Shown here: piece by piece, positions 13,579 through 25,300 of the stretch
How positions within the stretch are numbered: the stretch's first letter is position 1
Layout of the letters: every line of letters starts with the position of its first letter
Assembly (NCBI GenBank): GCA_008360955.1
Contig: LUCM01006560.1
Location: 1-64,000 of the forward strand
Origin: Fasciolopsis buskii
Lineage: Eukaryota; Platyhelminthes; Trematoda; Plagiorchiida; Fasciolidae
Direction of reading: 5' to 3'
Length of the DNA stretch: 64,000 nt
Notes under the pieces: model-generated
The model's database searches: none
What the model was told of the DNA's origin: nothing
The model's input: the letters and a program-made list of their open reading frames with translations, nothing else
Position numbers and translations under genes: made by a program

Positions 13579-13639
13579 GCCCGGGAGCACACGACCGGTT
13601 TCGCGGTTATTGTCGCTCGTCAGGTATGCGTACCCGATG
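13579..13639 (-). ncRNA. Type I hammerhead ribozyme, array copy 3
   Basis: Identical to the copy-2 ribozyme, displaced by 307 bp. Predicted cleavage is between 13,593 and 13,592 on the minus strand. A cut here and in copy 2 would release an exact 307-nt monomer. Confidence 0.87.
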
Positions 13640-13885
13640 CTCTCTTGTCTAAACATCCACATACTTGTACACTCCGAATTGATTGATATTTCTCACCAGA
13701 ATCGAATCTGTAGCAACAGGAGTGTGCATGGAAGCTCTTCGTCGAAGAGTCCACAGAAGAATCACAACTGTGATTCGTTGATAATTCTTTGTCAGTTGGG
13801 CTGAGCCAACCTTAGGAACGAGGGCAGAATGCCCCAGGATATATATATAAGCAGGAAGTAGTATCTGGATGCGTAAACAAAATTA

Positions 13886-13946
13886 GCCCGGGAGCACACG
13901 ACCGGTTTCGCGGTTATTGTCGCTCGTCAGGTATGCGTACCCGATG
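13886..13946 (-). ncRNA. Type I hammerhead ribozyme, array copy 4
   Basis: Identical to the copy-2 ribozyme. Predicted cleavage is between 13,900 and 13,899. It lies in the fully homogenised middle of the array. Confidence 0.87.
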
Positions 13947-14192
13947 CTCTCTTGTCTAAACATCCACATACTTGTACACTCCGAATTGATTGATATTTCT
14001 CACCAGAATCGAATCTGTAGCAACAGGAGTGTGCATGGAAGCTCTTCGTCGAAGAGTCCACAGAAGAATCACAACTGTGATTCGTTGATAATTCTTTGTC
14101 AGTTGGGCTGAGCCAACCTTAGGAACGAGGGCAGAATGCCCCAGGATATATATATAAGCAGGAAGTAGTATCTGGATGCGTAAACAAAATTA

Positions 14193-14253
14193 GCCCGGGA
14201 GCACACGACCGGTTTCGCGGTTATTGTCGCTCGTCAGGTATGCGTACCCGATG
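14193..14253 (-). ncRNA. Type I hammerhead ribozyme, array copy 5
   Basis: Identical to the copy-2 ribozyme. Predicted cleavage is between 14,207 and 14,206. Confidence 0.87.
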
Positions 14254-14499
14254 CTCTCTTGTCTAAACATCCACATACTTGTACACTCCGAATTGATTGA
14301 TATTTCTCACCAGAATCGAATCTGTAGCAACAGGAGTGTGCATGGAAGCTCTTCGTCGAAGAGTCCACAGAAGAATCACAACTGTGATTCGTTGATAATT
14401 CTTTGTCAGTTGGGCTGAGCCAACCTTAGGAACGAGGGCAGAATGCCCCAGGATATATATATAAGCAGGAAGTAGTATCTGGATGCGTAAACAAAATTA

Positions 14500-14560
14500 G
14501 CCCGGGAGCACACGACCGGTTTCGCGGTTATTGTCGCTCGTCAGGTATGCGTACCCGATG
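14500..14560 (-). ncRNA. Type I hammerhead ribozyme, array copy 6 (truncated unit)
   Basis: The ribozyme itself is complete and identical to the others. Its unit is truncated at 14,653, so on the minus strand it lacks the TATA-like and A-box-like part of its own unit. A transcript reaching it would have to start outside the array. Confidence 0.83.
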
Positions 14561-14653
14561 CTCTCTTGTCTAAACATCCACATACTTGTACACTCCGAAT
14601 TGATTGATATTTCTCACCAGAATCGAATCTGTAGCAACAGGAGTGTGCATGGA

Positions 14654-14676
14654 TATATATATGTATATATGTGCCG
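14654..14676. repeat. (AT)n patch at the array end
   Basis: TATATATATGTATATATGTG directly abuts the truncated last unit. It resembles the TATATATATA stretch inside the unit, so the array may have ended by slippage or recombination between AT runs. Confidence 0.6.
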
Positions 14677-16695
14677 GGGTCTTGTGTCCTGCTGTGCTGG
14701 ACGTTTTCCACCATCTAATTCTACTCTGCATTTTGATTTCCATCTAGCCGAATAACCGTATTTGTTTGCTCGTCTAAATGAAACAGTTACGCGTCGCCTT
14801 TTGTCTACCGTTTCACTGATGAACAGATTTGCAGTTCGAAAGATCTTCAAATCATCCGAGCTGATCCCTCACCGAATGGCCTGGATATGTTTCAACCCCG
14901 GAATAATTGGCACTGAGACCATACCAAAATTCGATCGTAATCATAGCGTCAGTCATTCGAATAATATTTGTTTTGTTTTTTGTTTTTGATTATTGTAAAC
15001 AAGTTGTTTTGACTGACACATCTCGACATATGGCCGACAGCCAGAAACAAGCAGAGCATTTTCACAGTGAAAAAACCCACCCCGACGAGTGGCTCCCGAT
15101 GGCCAATACAGACAAGCGTATTGCGTTCAAATAAAACTCGGCACCAAGATTTTCATAGACAGGGATATGAAACTTAACTAGATCGGTAAGAGGTATGTCA
15201 CAATGTGTCCAGACAGACAACCCGTCACGTATGCAGTGTTGTAGCACGGAAAGGGATCAGAACAGTCGTTTTGACCTGGTCAGTGACAGCGGCAAATGCA
15301 CATTTACAATTTGCTTTTGTTGCACAGAGAGAAGTACTAGATTTCGTTCCAATACACGACAACAAAAGATAGTAGGGGTATATTACGTAAAATCAAGTGA
15401 TAAGCCGTGACACGTTCACGTTTGACCGTAGTGGCGGAATAGGAAAACCGATTACACTGCCCAAGTTGTCAAGACGGCTGACCAAAAGATTGTAAAGATA
15501 ATTTTCCAGATTATCGGGGTTTGATTCCGAGATGTGAAAGGAATATTAGAGAGTGTAAGACGAGGAAAATGTGGTAAGTTGGCCAACAGGATTCCCTAAT
15601 TAGGATTTCTCAGTAACAGTTGGTACCAAAATCGGGTATGAACTCAAAATGAATGAATCTCAGTCAACGGATCATCCAAAGGGTGAACAAGTGACAACGA
15701 ATTCCCATGGACTCTCGGTCGATATTCGCTGAAGACCGTCTTGTAACAACCTAAAATCGGCCTGCAGTTGTTCAATGCTGAACGGAGCACGGATTTTGTA
15801 TAGTGAATCCGTATGCGAGTAAATTCTGTTACATGCTGTCCAAACAACCAGAAATGAGTAGAACTGCCAGTCGCGGTGAGAATAAGCTAATGCGACCGCG
15901 ACCGTTCATATCACGAGAAAATTATGGCTTGCAAATGATTGACCGCAAACCTTCAACAAGATGAGCTAACGACGAATCCAAGCATACTTAAAATCCATGG
16001 TAATTTCCCAGTCTAGTCCGAATATAAGAAGAAAAGTGAATTAATTTATGAAGCAATCTAAGCAAGCAGAAACACTGGTCCGTGTGCGATAGGTGAGCGA
16101 AAAGTAATGATCGAGTGGGCCGGAAACTGACCTATTATCGGAACGTCATATATTGTGGGCATTGACAAATCGAGCATTCGACAATGCTATATTTGATGCA
16201 GCAATCAACTGACAATAAGTCATGCTGGATAATTTCACTCACAGATATCCAATACGCACTCGACTTCCCGTTATATGTAAACATGGAAGCTGATATACGC
16301 GTGCATGCTTAGCACAATGTTGGTGCTTGGCTATTCGAAAAGATTTTTGGAATCGATCTGAAATGTAACATCAATGCAGTTGGTTTTGAGTGCAAATTGA
16401 CCGATGTATTTTTGAACCTGAGTAAAACGGGACACTGTTCAAACAGTCAAAATCTGCCGGCTTTGAATTTATTCATCACAACCGGGCAGTGATCAAAGCT
16501 ATCAATATCACGGAATATAAATCTGAACATCATGAGTTCAGTTGATCCTACCACCAGTCGACATCCCACTTGGGACCACTCAGCTGACCGCAATATTTCT
16601 TGAAAATGATGCAGTTTTGTTTCTGGGGCAGTAAAATCTGGAAGGAAAGGGTTCGAAACGAATATATTTGGGCGGTCACCTTTCACTCTAATTTG
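14677..16695. other. No gene recognised
   Basis: Mixed sequence with several 60-78 codon frames on both strands and no recognisable motif. Confidence 0.45.
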
Positions 16696-16820
16696 CATTT
16701 CTTTTTTTCTGTCTTTTATTTCTTTTACTAATGAAATATCAATGCACATCACTTTCAGGGAAGGAGATCGCGACTAAATGAGGACTATGATGGTGAATTC
16801 AAACTTTTGACCGCCACATC
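16696..16820 (-). mobile_element. tRNA-derived SINE, worn copy (same family as 27.7 kb)
   Basis: Read on the minus strand from 16,820. A weak B-box relic AGTTTGAATTC leads into a body with GTCCTC, then CTCCTTCCCTGAAAGTGATGTGCATTG, then TTCATTAGTAAAAGAAATAAAAG. The SINE at 27,741-27,919 has the same order: GTCCTC, CCCCTTCCTGAAAATTGATGTGCATTG in pieces, then TTCATTAATAAAGGAAGTAAAAG. The A-box end is not recognisable. The minus-strand open frame at 16,447-16,752 overlaps this element and is therefore not a gene candidate. Confidence 0.65.
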
Positions 16821-18182
16821 GAGATGCCACGACTTTGTCAGTTTGACTACCGCCAGTTCTTGAGATTAACTCGAAACTATTTTCTCAATTCAGAACTAAA
16901 TAGGTCTTGTAGCCGCACTATTCCGTCAAGGTTGATGTGTGTGTTTCGAGGAGTCGTGCTGGTGGAAACAGTTTTGTTAGGCAGCATACTTCCTGTACTT
17001 GATCTTGAATAGCGCATTTGGGAGCCAGTTCCCACGGTCGTGCATATGTTCCCACGTGCGTACTCATAAGCGGAATAGGACTTGAGTGTTTTGATCCGAA
17101 GTCACAATAATCGACAATTCAACGATTTCCGAATCATCGGTGGATCAATGTTTTGACAGTTCCAATATCCAAAGTATCGCAGTGGCCTTCTTCTCATCAG
17201 TGTAAAAAGAGCGTGAAATGAATGAAGGAAAAAGTGCTCACGATGCATGTAAATGTTGACACAGCAGACGGCGAGCCAGCCAAAATTGTGTCATTTCTGT
17301 TTCGCAGAAGAAAATTGACACAAATCCTAACACAGGTAAGTTATTGTTACACGCGTGTCAACAGAAAGTTCGCTGGTGCGGAAATCATAGAATGTATCGA
17401 TATAACCTTCCAATGCTAGTGAGTACAACGCGCATCCGTCAATTGTGTACGCATTTCCCCGGCTGATGTGAGTGAAGAGTGAGTCGAATTCAACTAAAAA
17501 GAAGAGGTACGATTTTTGTTAAACATTTTTGTTCGATCTCTGTCAGAATGAGATTTTTAAAAAAGCCCGTTTTTTGTCCAAGCTTTCTGCTCGCATTATT
17601 GGTCGACCACAGATGGAGATAAACTTTGTAAGGGTACCGAAAATAAATACAAACCATTAGATCGCGAAAGGGGAAAAGCAAGTTAATTACGTGACCGTCA
17701 TTTGACCTTGGTGTTTGCAATAGCTTCATCGCATCAGCATCGAGGAAAGGTTGCTGGTTCAGTTCACTTGCGCCGTGTCAATATTTTACCACGTAATAGT
17801 AATATTAGCAATATCTTGTCACTAACTGTTAGCAGTGCACTTGGTTACAAGAGTGCTTTTGGCTAATGTTTTACCGGGACGAAGTACTTCTTCCAGTACG
17901 TGATATAAACATGCCGTACGTTTGTTAAGTCAGTTGTAAGGCGGTTCTCTTGTGACGACCGGAAATTAGGTAAATTGTCAATCATATAAACCACTTTGTA
18001 TTTTGTAAAGCAGAAAATGGTGAGAAAACTTGTAATTTAGTCTCGCAACTCTGCAACTGATTTAATCTCTCCTCCAAAATCACCCATTTCCACTTAATGT
18101 AGTTTGAATAGCCAAATCGATCAGACATAAAACATTCGTTTATTAGTCCGAATCAGATGTCTTATTTTGTTTTTTTCTTCTG
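16821..18182. other. No confident gene; one exon-like segment
   Basis: Apart from the exon-like piece at 17,222-17,335, nothing recognisable is seen. Confidence 0.4.
17222..17335 (+). CDS. Weak candidate exon of unknown protein
   Basis: A 38-codon open segment starting with ATG and ending at a textbook splice donor, CACAG|GTAAGT, at 17,335/17,336. The translation is hydrophilic, with a basic RRRK stretch near its end. It matches no family I recognise. No following exon could be identified. An ATG and a good donor are common by chance, so this is only a pointer for transcript mapping. Confidence 0.15.
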
Positions 18183-18366
18183 ACCAACACTCACTGATCG
18201 ATTCTTTTGCCGGCTAATTTGGTCAGCTGTGATTTATTGATTCATGGTAGGGATGTTTTGCTCAGATTATCGATTGACTTAATCAGAGTAATACCATTGC
18301 GGCTGTGTCGATCTTGGATCAAGGTAACAGGTATGACAATTCAGTACCCACTACCCTTACAGTAAC
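18183..18366 (+). repeat. Unnamed dispersed repeat, copy A
   Basis: Aligns along its whole length with 52,495-52,680 in the same orientation. Shared blocks in order are TGATCGATTCTT, GGCTAATTTGG versus CGCTGATTTGG, TTATCGATTGAC, and CACTACCCTTACA versus CATTACCCTTACA. Identity is moderate, so the copies are old. No tRNA boxes, no coding frame and no clear terminal inverted repeats are visible. It could be a fragment of a longer element. Confidence 0.65.
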
Positions 18367-19504
18367 AAATGTGTATAGACTTTATGCATGATTTGTCATT
18401 TGCTTATACCCAAGCTTTAGTCGCTTTACGAGTTCGACCTGGACGACAGAAAAAATTGTGTTCCTTTTTGATTTCAGTCGAATGGTGTTTGCCCAAATCG
18501 ATTTGGTAGCAATTAGATCACCTGCTTTAGACGACGAAAGGATGGCAGGCAAACAAATTGAGAGTACACGAAGCGCTCCTGAATCCGGCACACATATGTG
18601 AAAGCACCTGAGACATAAGTGTAGGATATGGGAATATTATTGCTTTGAAAGTTTACATATTTGTCCATGTAAGGTAACACTAAAAATTGCTGTTTGTATG
18701 TCCAACCTGTTTGAGCAAACTGAACAAGCTGGCCAGGTGTACAGATTGGGAAATATTAGTAAGTTACAGCTTGTTCACTAATGGCCCCTGGTGACAATTC
18801 TTAAGCGTGCAAAAAATAGTAGCTGTCCGCGTAAAGCCCTCATTCTGTTACAACACCATCCTAACACCGCTGGTGAACATCGAGTATTAGGTAACAACGC
18901 ATTTGCGAGATCATACTGAGCTACGCGCCTTGGAGTGTCATTAGAGAACAGAGAAGTATTTAGCATCTCTAATTTTATTTCTAACTGACGATAAATTATC
19001 CTATGTGAAGAAAGCAAGCATGGTATCCTCACGTGTCACCTCAGTCAATAGTAACTACATTGCTTAGCATTCTTTAATATGAATGATAATAGAACCGAGA
19101 GAAAGACAAAGGTTCTTCGGGTTTCTGTTATCCGACGTGCACATAGTACTCACATAAAAGACAAAATCAGTGCTCGTGCCCACGTTGAGAGGGTTGGTCT
19201 TATTCAAGCCATAAATACCTCCAACCAAAACCGCTTATGATAATTTTAACATGGCCAACAGTCATCTGCATTTTTAGTCGCTCAGTCTGGGTTGTCAGGC
19301 CGACATTCCGTTCACATGCGTCATACTCATTTAAAATACTGAGGATATTAGTCTACGATTATGACGTGTTCCAAAGCACTACTTTCAAGTAATCTAGTGT
19401 GCCGGTAGTTCATCGGATGAAAAGAGCGTTCACCGAATTTCAAGTTCTTACTTGCCGTTTTCCCCTACTGAGTTTGATTGCACACCAGATTGTGACCGGC
19501 TGAA

Positions 19505-19507
<3 letters not shown>
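18367..19507. other. No gene recognised
   Basis: No recognisable coding, RNA or mobile feature. Confidence 0.45.

Positions 19508-19539
<32 letters not shown>
19508..19539. repeat. (GT)n microsatellite
   Basis: A clean run of about 16 GT units. It creates an artificial run of alternating His-Thr in the minus-strand frame. Confidence 0.9.
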
Positions 19540-19542
<3 letters not shown>

Positions 19543-22273
19543 ATGAAAGATAAAACCGAAGGTGTTGTGCAAATACCTTGAGCTTGGTTGGACGTGATTT
19601 GAGGTTTACAGTGCGCTATATTCATAAACAAAAAGCAAGCATCCATCCTCGGATAGAAGTTTTTTTTGAACACGTTACTGAGTTCCCGTTTACAAATAGG
19701 TTACAGATAAAATGCATACTAATGGTGTAGTTTTCGTTTATTAAGTCTCAAAATTAGTTTTAGCCAGAAGACAGCGAGCAGGAATTTAAACTTGCATCAA
19801 AGTTGAACCTGAAGTCTTGGCCATTTGGATAGGTGACATCACGTGTGTATGTTCAATTCACGAGACTCAAGTAAAAAGGTGGAAAGTTATGAGTTTTTGT
19901 CACCAGAATGTAGAGGTTTGCCATGTGTTTCCTACTCGGCTGAACAATGTCCGGCGCTTGAACTCAAACAAAACCACCGTTTCCATGGTAATTTTGCAAG
20001 CATTCAATGGGACCAAAGTTTAACAGCAAAGAGTCAATCGTACCAACAAAATAGGAGAAAAATGCTCAATTTATCGTTAAAAGACAGCGACAGAAATTTC
20101 CCCCTATCCAGAGTGGCAACACCTTCTTAACCTTTGCCCCAATCGTTTACAGGTTAAAATGATGAAAAAATTGCTTCAGACGTTGGCAACTGTAAGAAAT
20201 GTCATGAACTAGCGAAAATGCATAGCCCAACCATGTTGACGCAATTATAAGATTGATGCGTGTGAAACGTGGCTACTCGTTTACTTCGCCAGTGGGTCCA
20301 GGGTTAACAATAATTCACAGAAGGCTTGTTCCAAAGATTAGCTCGCGGTCTCGCCGTTCATTTGGGAAAGAGTGAAGTGTGGAAACTCTATTTAGCCGGT
20401 GGTATTGGGGAACAAATTCGTCGCTGTACTGATTAAAATTAGCCCCGAATGCAGTTAAAAACATCCTGGACTAAAAAGTATGGTTTGTGTGTAAAAAGAA
20501 CATTTGCTTTACAAAAATGGGGAGAGTATTACAACTTTTAGGCAACTCAATTCCCTCTTGAATTGAGGTCGCATATCACCCTGTAATGCACCATAGCCTG
20601 AGTTTCTGTATTATCCGCAACAACTTCACGGTTCTCCAGGGAATCGTCTCTACGCTGCCCGAGCGCAGATCTCCCTGTTTGAAATTGTGACCTCATGACG
20701 TTCCAGAGGTAAAGTTATTTTTACAACCCAGCTAGGGAAGATATGGGAGTGAAATTCCCCCAGAAATGCCGAGAATACTTGCAAGAACTGTTCTCTGCAG
20801 TTTATGGGTGCTATATTGCTACTCTTATACCCACTACTTTATTGTAAATAAATTGCACTCTCATCCTACCAAGTCGAGTTGTAATCGGTTGCGGCAAACA
20901 TACGATTATATGACCTAGTGTTTTACAACTTCGTCATCTCATGTTGACTAGGATTTGAAATTATGCAGTCATTTACTTATCACACAATTACTTGCTGACA
21001 GTAGGTGAAATTGATGTCGTCATGTTTGATTGATTGCTTCTAGGGTTAGATCTGTCACGCACGAATTACAGATCAATCTCACCAGACTTGAGTTTCCATA
21101 TTATAGGCCTCATCAGTGCGTCTTCCGCATTATCCAGGGTTTGAAGCCGGAACCTTCAGCTAGAAGGCAGTTATGTTACGGTGGTACCATCACCTTCCAC
21201 CCGAGGTGTCAAAAGCATGACATCTGCCCGATTTTCGTCCTCCCCTATAGCCAACAATGCGCAACGGCATCGAAGAGACGCGAAAAATGCCCGGATTACT
21301 CCAACTCAGTCAAATGTTTTTAAGTTATTCTTTGACGAAAGCGTCCGGACAGACTGACGGACACAAACGGAGGCTAGTGTCATGGTGATAATAGACATCT
21401 CAGCCAGTTGAAAGGCTGAGGATCAATCGTGGGTGTGATGGTAAAGCTCCAGTGAGAGCCAAACTCGAATCTAATCGGATGACTCGTTGGGATTGGTTTC
21501 TTCAGTTGCGTATTTCGAAAGACAGTCGGCCAAGCATAGTACTATACAGTCCGTGTCACATGAATCCTTACACGTCGTCTTCCATGCCATACTGATCGGG
21601 CTGGAAAGTTTTAATCAAACACCTACTGTTTCGGTTTCGTCAAAATCTGCGGAATTCGGCACTTTGTCTAGTCAAATCGATTCGAATTTCGACGCTGATC
21701 AGTTTTGCATTTCCTCGAATCTGTATAGGACACCAATTTCTCGCTTCCCCCCAAAGTCTGTCAGCTGATCCATGAGGTCAAATGAATGGAGTTTTCACGT
21801 CCTGCATGCTTTCCCATGGGATATGTTGTTCAGTTTATTTGCCTTAAGGGATTATCAATCAATGTGATTTGATTATCCGATGATGATTCATTATGCAACA
21901 TCAATGGTAAATGTTGTTAACACCAAAGCCGAAACGTCTGTCCCGTTTCAGTTTAGCGCTGATAATGCGTTGCGAATGATTCTCCTGCCGATTAGCTTTT
22001 CTGTCCAATTCATTCGGCAGAAACAGCCAATAAGAGAACTGAAAACTTTGCTTTTGATGTTGAAGTTCGTCAGATGTTTGGAACAGTGGGAAACACATTC
22101 GACGGCATTCATGCGCAAGTCACAACTTTGCAAAATTATTCTCTTCTACGATTTGGGTAAATTGAAGAAATCGCGTTGATCTTCTGCCATTTAAATGCCA
22201 CTATTCGACTGAAAACTACCCAATGTGTCATTTTGTAGACGCCATTTCGCAGTTCAGATTGTTGGCTTTCATG
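19540..22273. other. No gene recognised
   Basis: Frames of 93-99 codons occur at 21,030-21,323, 21,487-21,768 and 21,880-22,179, with no motif I can name and matching-length shadows on the other strand for the last. I do not call them. Confidence 0.4.
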
Positions 22274-22353
22274 GGATCCTGATTGCTGAGCTTGACGCTT
22301 AGACGGCAGACGTGTTTCGTCATCAGTGGAGGTGATATCGTCAGTGCACTGAC
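22274..22353 (-). repeat. Solitary Penelope-type 3' tail with hammerhead-like words
   Basis: On the minus strand this segment reads CTGACGA (22,338-22,344), TATCACCTCC, CTGATGACGAAAC, ACGTCTGC and then CAGCAATCAGG. It parallels the sequence just downstream of the plus-strand Penelope-like element at 60.4 kb: CTGTTGA, AGTCACCTC, CTGATGAAAC, GTCTGC, CAGCTCAGC. Penelope-like retroelements carry hammerhead motifs in their terminal repeats, and CTGANGA, GAAAC and GTC are the hammerhead core words. Stem II is poor here (AUCA/UGAU with unpaired flanks), so cleavage is doubtful. No coding body is attached. Confidence 0.5.
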
Positions 22354-25300
22354 TATGTTGAAAACGATCGGGTCAAGTTCAGCCACCGTGACCCGAGTGA
22401 CTTGCATAAGGTAAATTCATGTAAGACATTTCACCGACTTTAAAAGTCTTGAACGTTTGCGTGAAATTCAACGACAATCCAGTCAGGCGCGTGTTGTCCA
22501 GATAGGCTGTGAGGTTACGACGCATGTTTTGCAGACACTTTATTAATGGAACATGTTGAATGTCTGTACAATTAGATTTTCAATTTGTGACGAAGCTATT
22601 TTGATATCTGACTATTGTAAATACATAACTGAATGGCCGAATAACGTGGATTTCTTGATTAAGATTATAATTGTTGGTCACAATGGTTATGCTATGATCT
22701 CGGTAACTTCCACAAACCATCCGGAGCTCCATCTCTATGCTGGAAATCAGAATTGTTACCTCCGAAGTGAAGAGGGCTTCCTTGTGTTGTCAAATACAAA
22801 ATAATTGCTCATTTGGTAGGTCAATGGTATGCTGTCCAGCCCTCCTTTTCCGTTATACAATTAATTTAGACAGATAACAAATAATAGGCTTTCGTAGATT
22901 CATCGACATGGACTCATAAGCATTAGTCTTGCATTAGTCTTTCCCAAACTATCGAATGCATTAATCGTCAATATTTGTAGTCTAAATCAGGCAAAGTGTG
23001 AACTATTTTTACAAAGCTGTTTTCCGATAGAACACGTTCTCTGTATAAGAAATAATTGTCAGACTGTCATACTCACACTTCTGCGTGTTCCACTTGTTTT
23101 CTATCAGCCCGCGTAAAAACGAATAGAAACTTGGCGATTTCTCATCCGCTACCTGTTCTCACAAATGCATGACAATCTCTCTGCAGGAATGCATGCTGAT
23201 ATTTCCCGATCGATCCCAATACTTCGGTTGTTTCGTTTCGTTTTTTCGATCGTTTCTGGAGCGTCCGTGGCAAACATTTGGCGAGGGGGATCGATTTGTC
23301 GATATGGACACCCACAAAGGTCTAAACAGGTGCGGAACAAAAGATATGAAATGTATGTGAACCTGTGCGATTTGGCCTCGACACGCCACCTTGTGCGATG
23401 AGTTGTGTACTATTTCCCGTCGAACAGTACCAACTCACTGTTACGTTTTCTGATTTCACACAAAAATTGTCTTCGTTCGTGGAACTCGAACACTTGTGAC
23501 AAGTATTTATATGAGCAATATGTGAAATACCTAACCAACCGTGGCCTCACTCCGTAATATGCGAATGCAGAAAAGGTCATCCTGTCAAAATGGGCTATTG
23601 GTTGCGAATGAACTAGCTAATTACTATGATCTTATTAAAGTGAATTAACTACAAGTGGATGGTGAAATTTCTGTCTTTTCGGAAATCAACACCTTAGCAT
23701 TTTTTTCTCAATTTTAAAGCGATGTACAACACACCAAAGGCCTCATAGTATCGGTTCGCTGTGGATCCTGGGGCCTTATCTAGGGCGTATGGATCTTGAA
23801 CTGTAGTCTTCTGCTCTCAGACTTTCACGTATAGAACTCAAAGGCTGCAAAAAATGCCACGTAACAACGAGATGATAAAATTCGAACATTTGGGAGTTCT
23901 CCAGGGAAAACCCATCCAAAGGTACAGCGCGTATCCTGTGGGTCTACAAAAGAGAATGTCCCTTGTTATGCAATGGAAAACAATAGAAGCAATTAGTTGT
24001 CAATATTTATACCCTATTATTTCTATTTCTGTCATAGTGGAAATCGCTTTGGAAGATGGATGACTTTACACTTTTTCCCTAAGATTATTAGATAGTTCGA
24101 CGTTCGGGTTATCGCGAGCAGACTTATCTCAACCGTGATTTGAACAAAGTGTACCGGTATTAATCGAAATGTCAAGTGCCTTCCCGTGTCCTTCCAGCGA
24201 CGCATACTTGTCACTTATTAGGACTTTCCACTGGAATTCTTCTTCACACGAACTAGACCCTTCCCCACAATCTTTCGGAATTACGTGCAAACTGATCCGA
24301 ATTCGATAAAACAATATCTTCCTCTGACACGAGCCGACAATTTAGCAATTGCTGGCCGAGTACATAGCAATAAACAAACTCACCGGGGATCTTATCGTGT
24401 TCGTGCCAGGTGCTTCAGTCTTGTGGTTTCCAAAGACGAATCCCCCAACAAGTCAGTCGGATACCAGTTGTACACATTTATGATCTAATTCCGATCAACT
24501 TTAAAACAATTCGAAAACAGTTCAACAAACAAGAAACTAGTAAAACAGCCAAGAATTTGGACATTTCAAACTGTTGTTTGTTGCCTATTTTACTCTCTGG
24601 AACAGTGGAACAAAGATTCCACTTCCGTAGCTCATTGCTACCGCACACACGGAGGAATTGAAAATTAAATGTCCTGAAATTTCCTAAATATTCGCGGGGA
24701 AACGTTGATTCCTAAACACCAAAACAGTTCTATGCCTCAGTCAATCAGTCAAAGGCTCATTTGATGTTGAAATATTGTCATTTGAAATGGCTCTCATCGA
24801 AAGAATATTGCAATTCTTGTGGCGGTCGTGAATGAGAAAAGAACGCACGGTCACTTTTTGCAGTTCTGACTAATGACGTAACACGTGCCGTTTCAGCTCA
24901 AGAAAAAGAACGAAACGAACTGCTTTGAGTTCCATCCACTTTGTGCTTACCGTTGCCGATGCTGAAAAACGAAACCAGGGAAAATGTGTCCCCTTTCAAA
25001 GAACACATTTTGTTCCAGTTTGGAAGTAAAAAAATCGCTATTAATTATATGTTTCGAAAACGTCGTTTCAATAACAGTTTTGTGTTGATTTCCTATTTGA
25101 GAAAACAGCACCGCTTTTTCATTCGTTCTGCAATAAGGTGTTTCTTGCTGCTCTAATCATTCGGCCGACATATCACTCATCCAAATCGGCGACAAAATGT
25201 AAGTTGCCTAGCCGGGATCTGTGAAGCTGTCTGAGGTGTTAACCTCGAGACATAACAAGCCGGAAATTTCAGTCCTTGTTACATCCGCAATTTGTTGTTC

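Larger units (their letters stand above)
12936..14653 (-). repeat. 307-bp tandem repeat array (hammerhead satellite / retrozyme-like)
   Basis: About 5.6 head-to-tail copies of a 307-bp unit. The word GGATGCG recurs at 12,946, 13,253, 13,560, 13,867, 14,174 and 14,481, exactly 307 apart. Copies 2 to 5 look identical by eye. Copy 1 (12,936-13,244) carries many substitutions. Copy 6 stops after about 172 bp, at 14,653, where it runs into an AT microsatellite. I assign the array to the minus strand because that strand carries a hammerhead ribozyme in every copy, with promoter-like boxes upstream of it. Tandem repeats of roughly 300 bp with a type I hammerhead are known from schistosomes (the Sm-alpha family), newt satellite 2 and metazoan retrozymes. 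Membership in that class is inferred from structure, not from a database match. Confidence 0.9.

Noticed and set aside
12936..14653. CRISPR-like array
   Set aside because: The units are contiguous 307-bp copies without variable spacers, in an animal-type genome.
13303..14755. Repeated 64-codon plus-strand frames, one per 307-bp unit
   Set aside because: They are a by-product of the tandem repeat and run antisense to the ribozyme. The unit length is not a multiple of three and no protein motif is present.
16447..16752. 101-codon minus-strand frame with protein-like composition
   Set aside because: Its 5' part overlaps a SINE 3' end on the same strand, and I recognise no domain in the rest.
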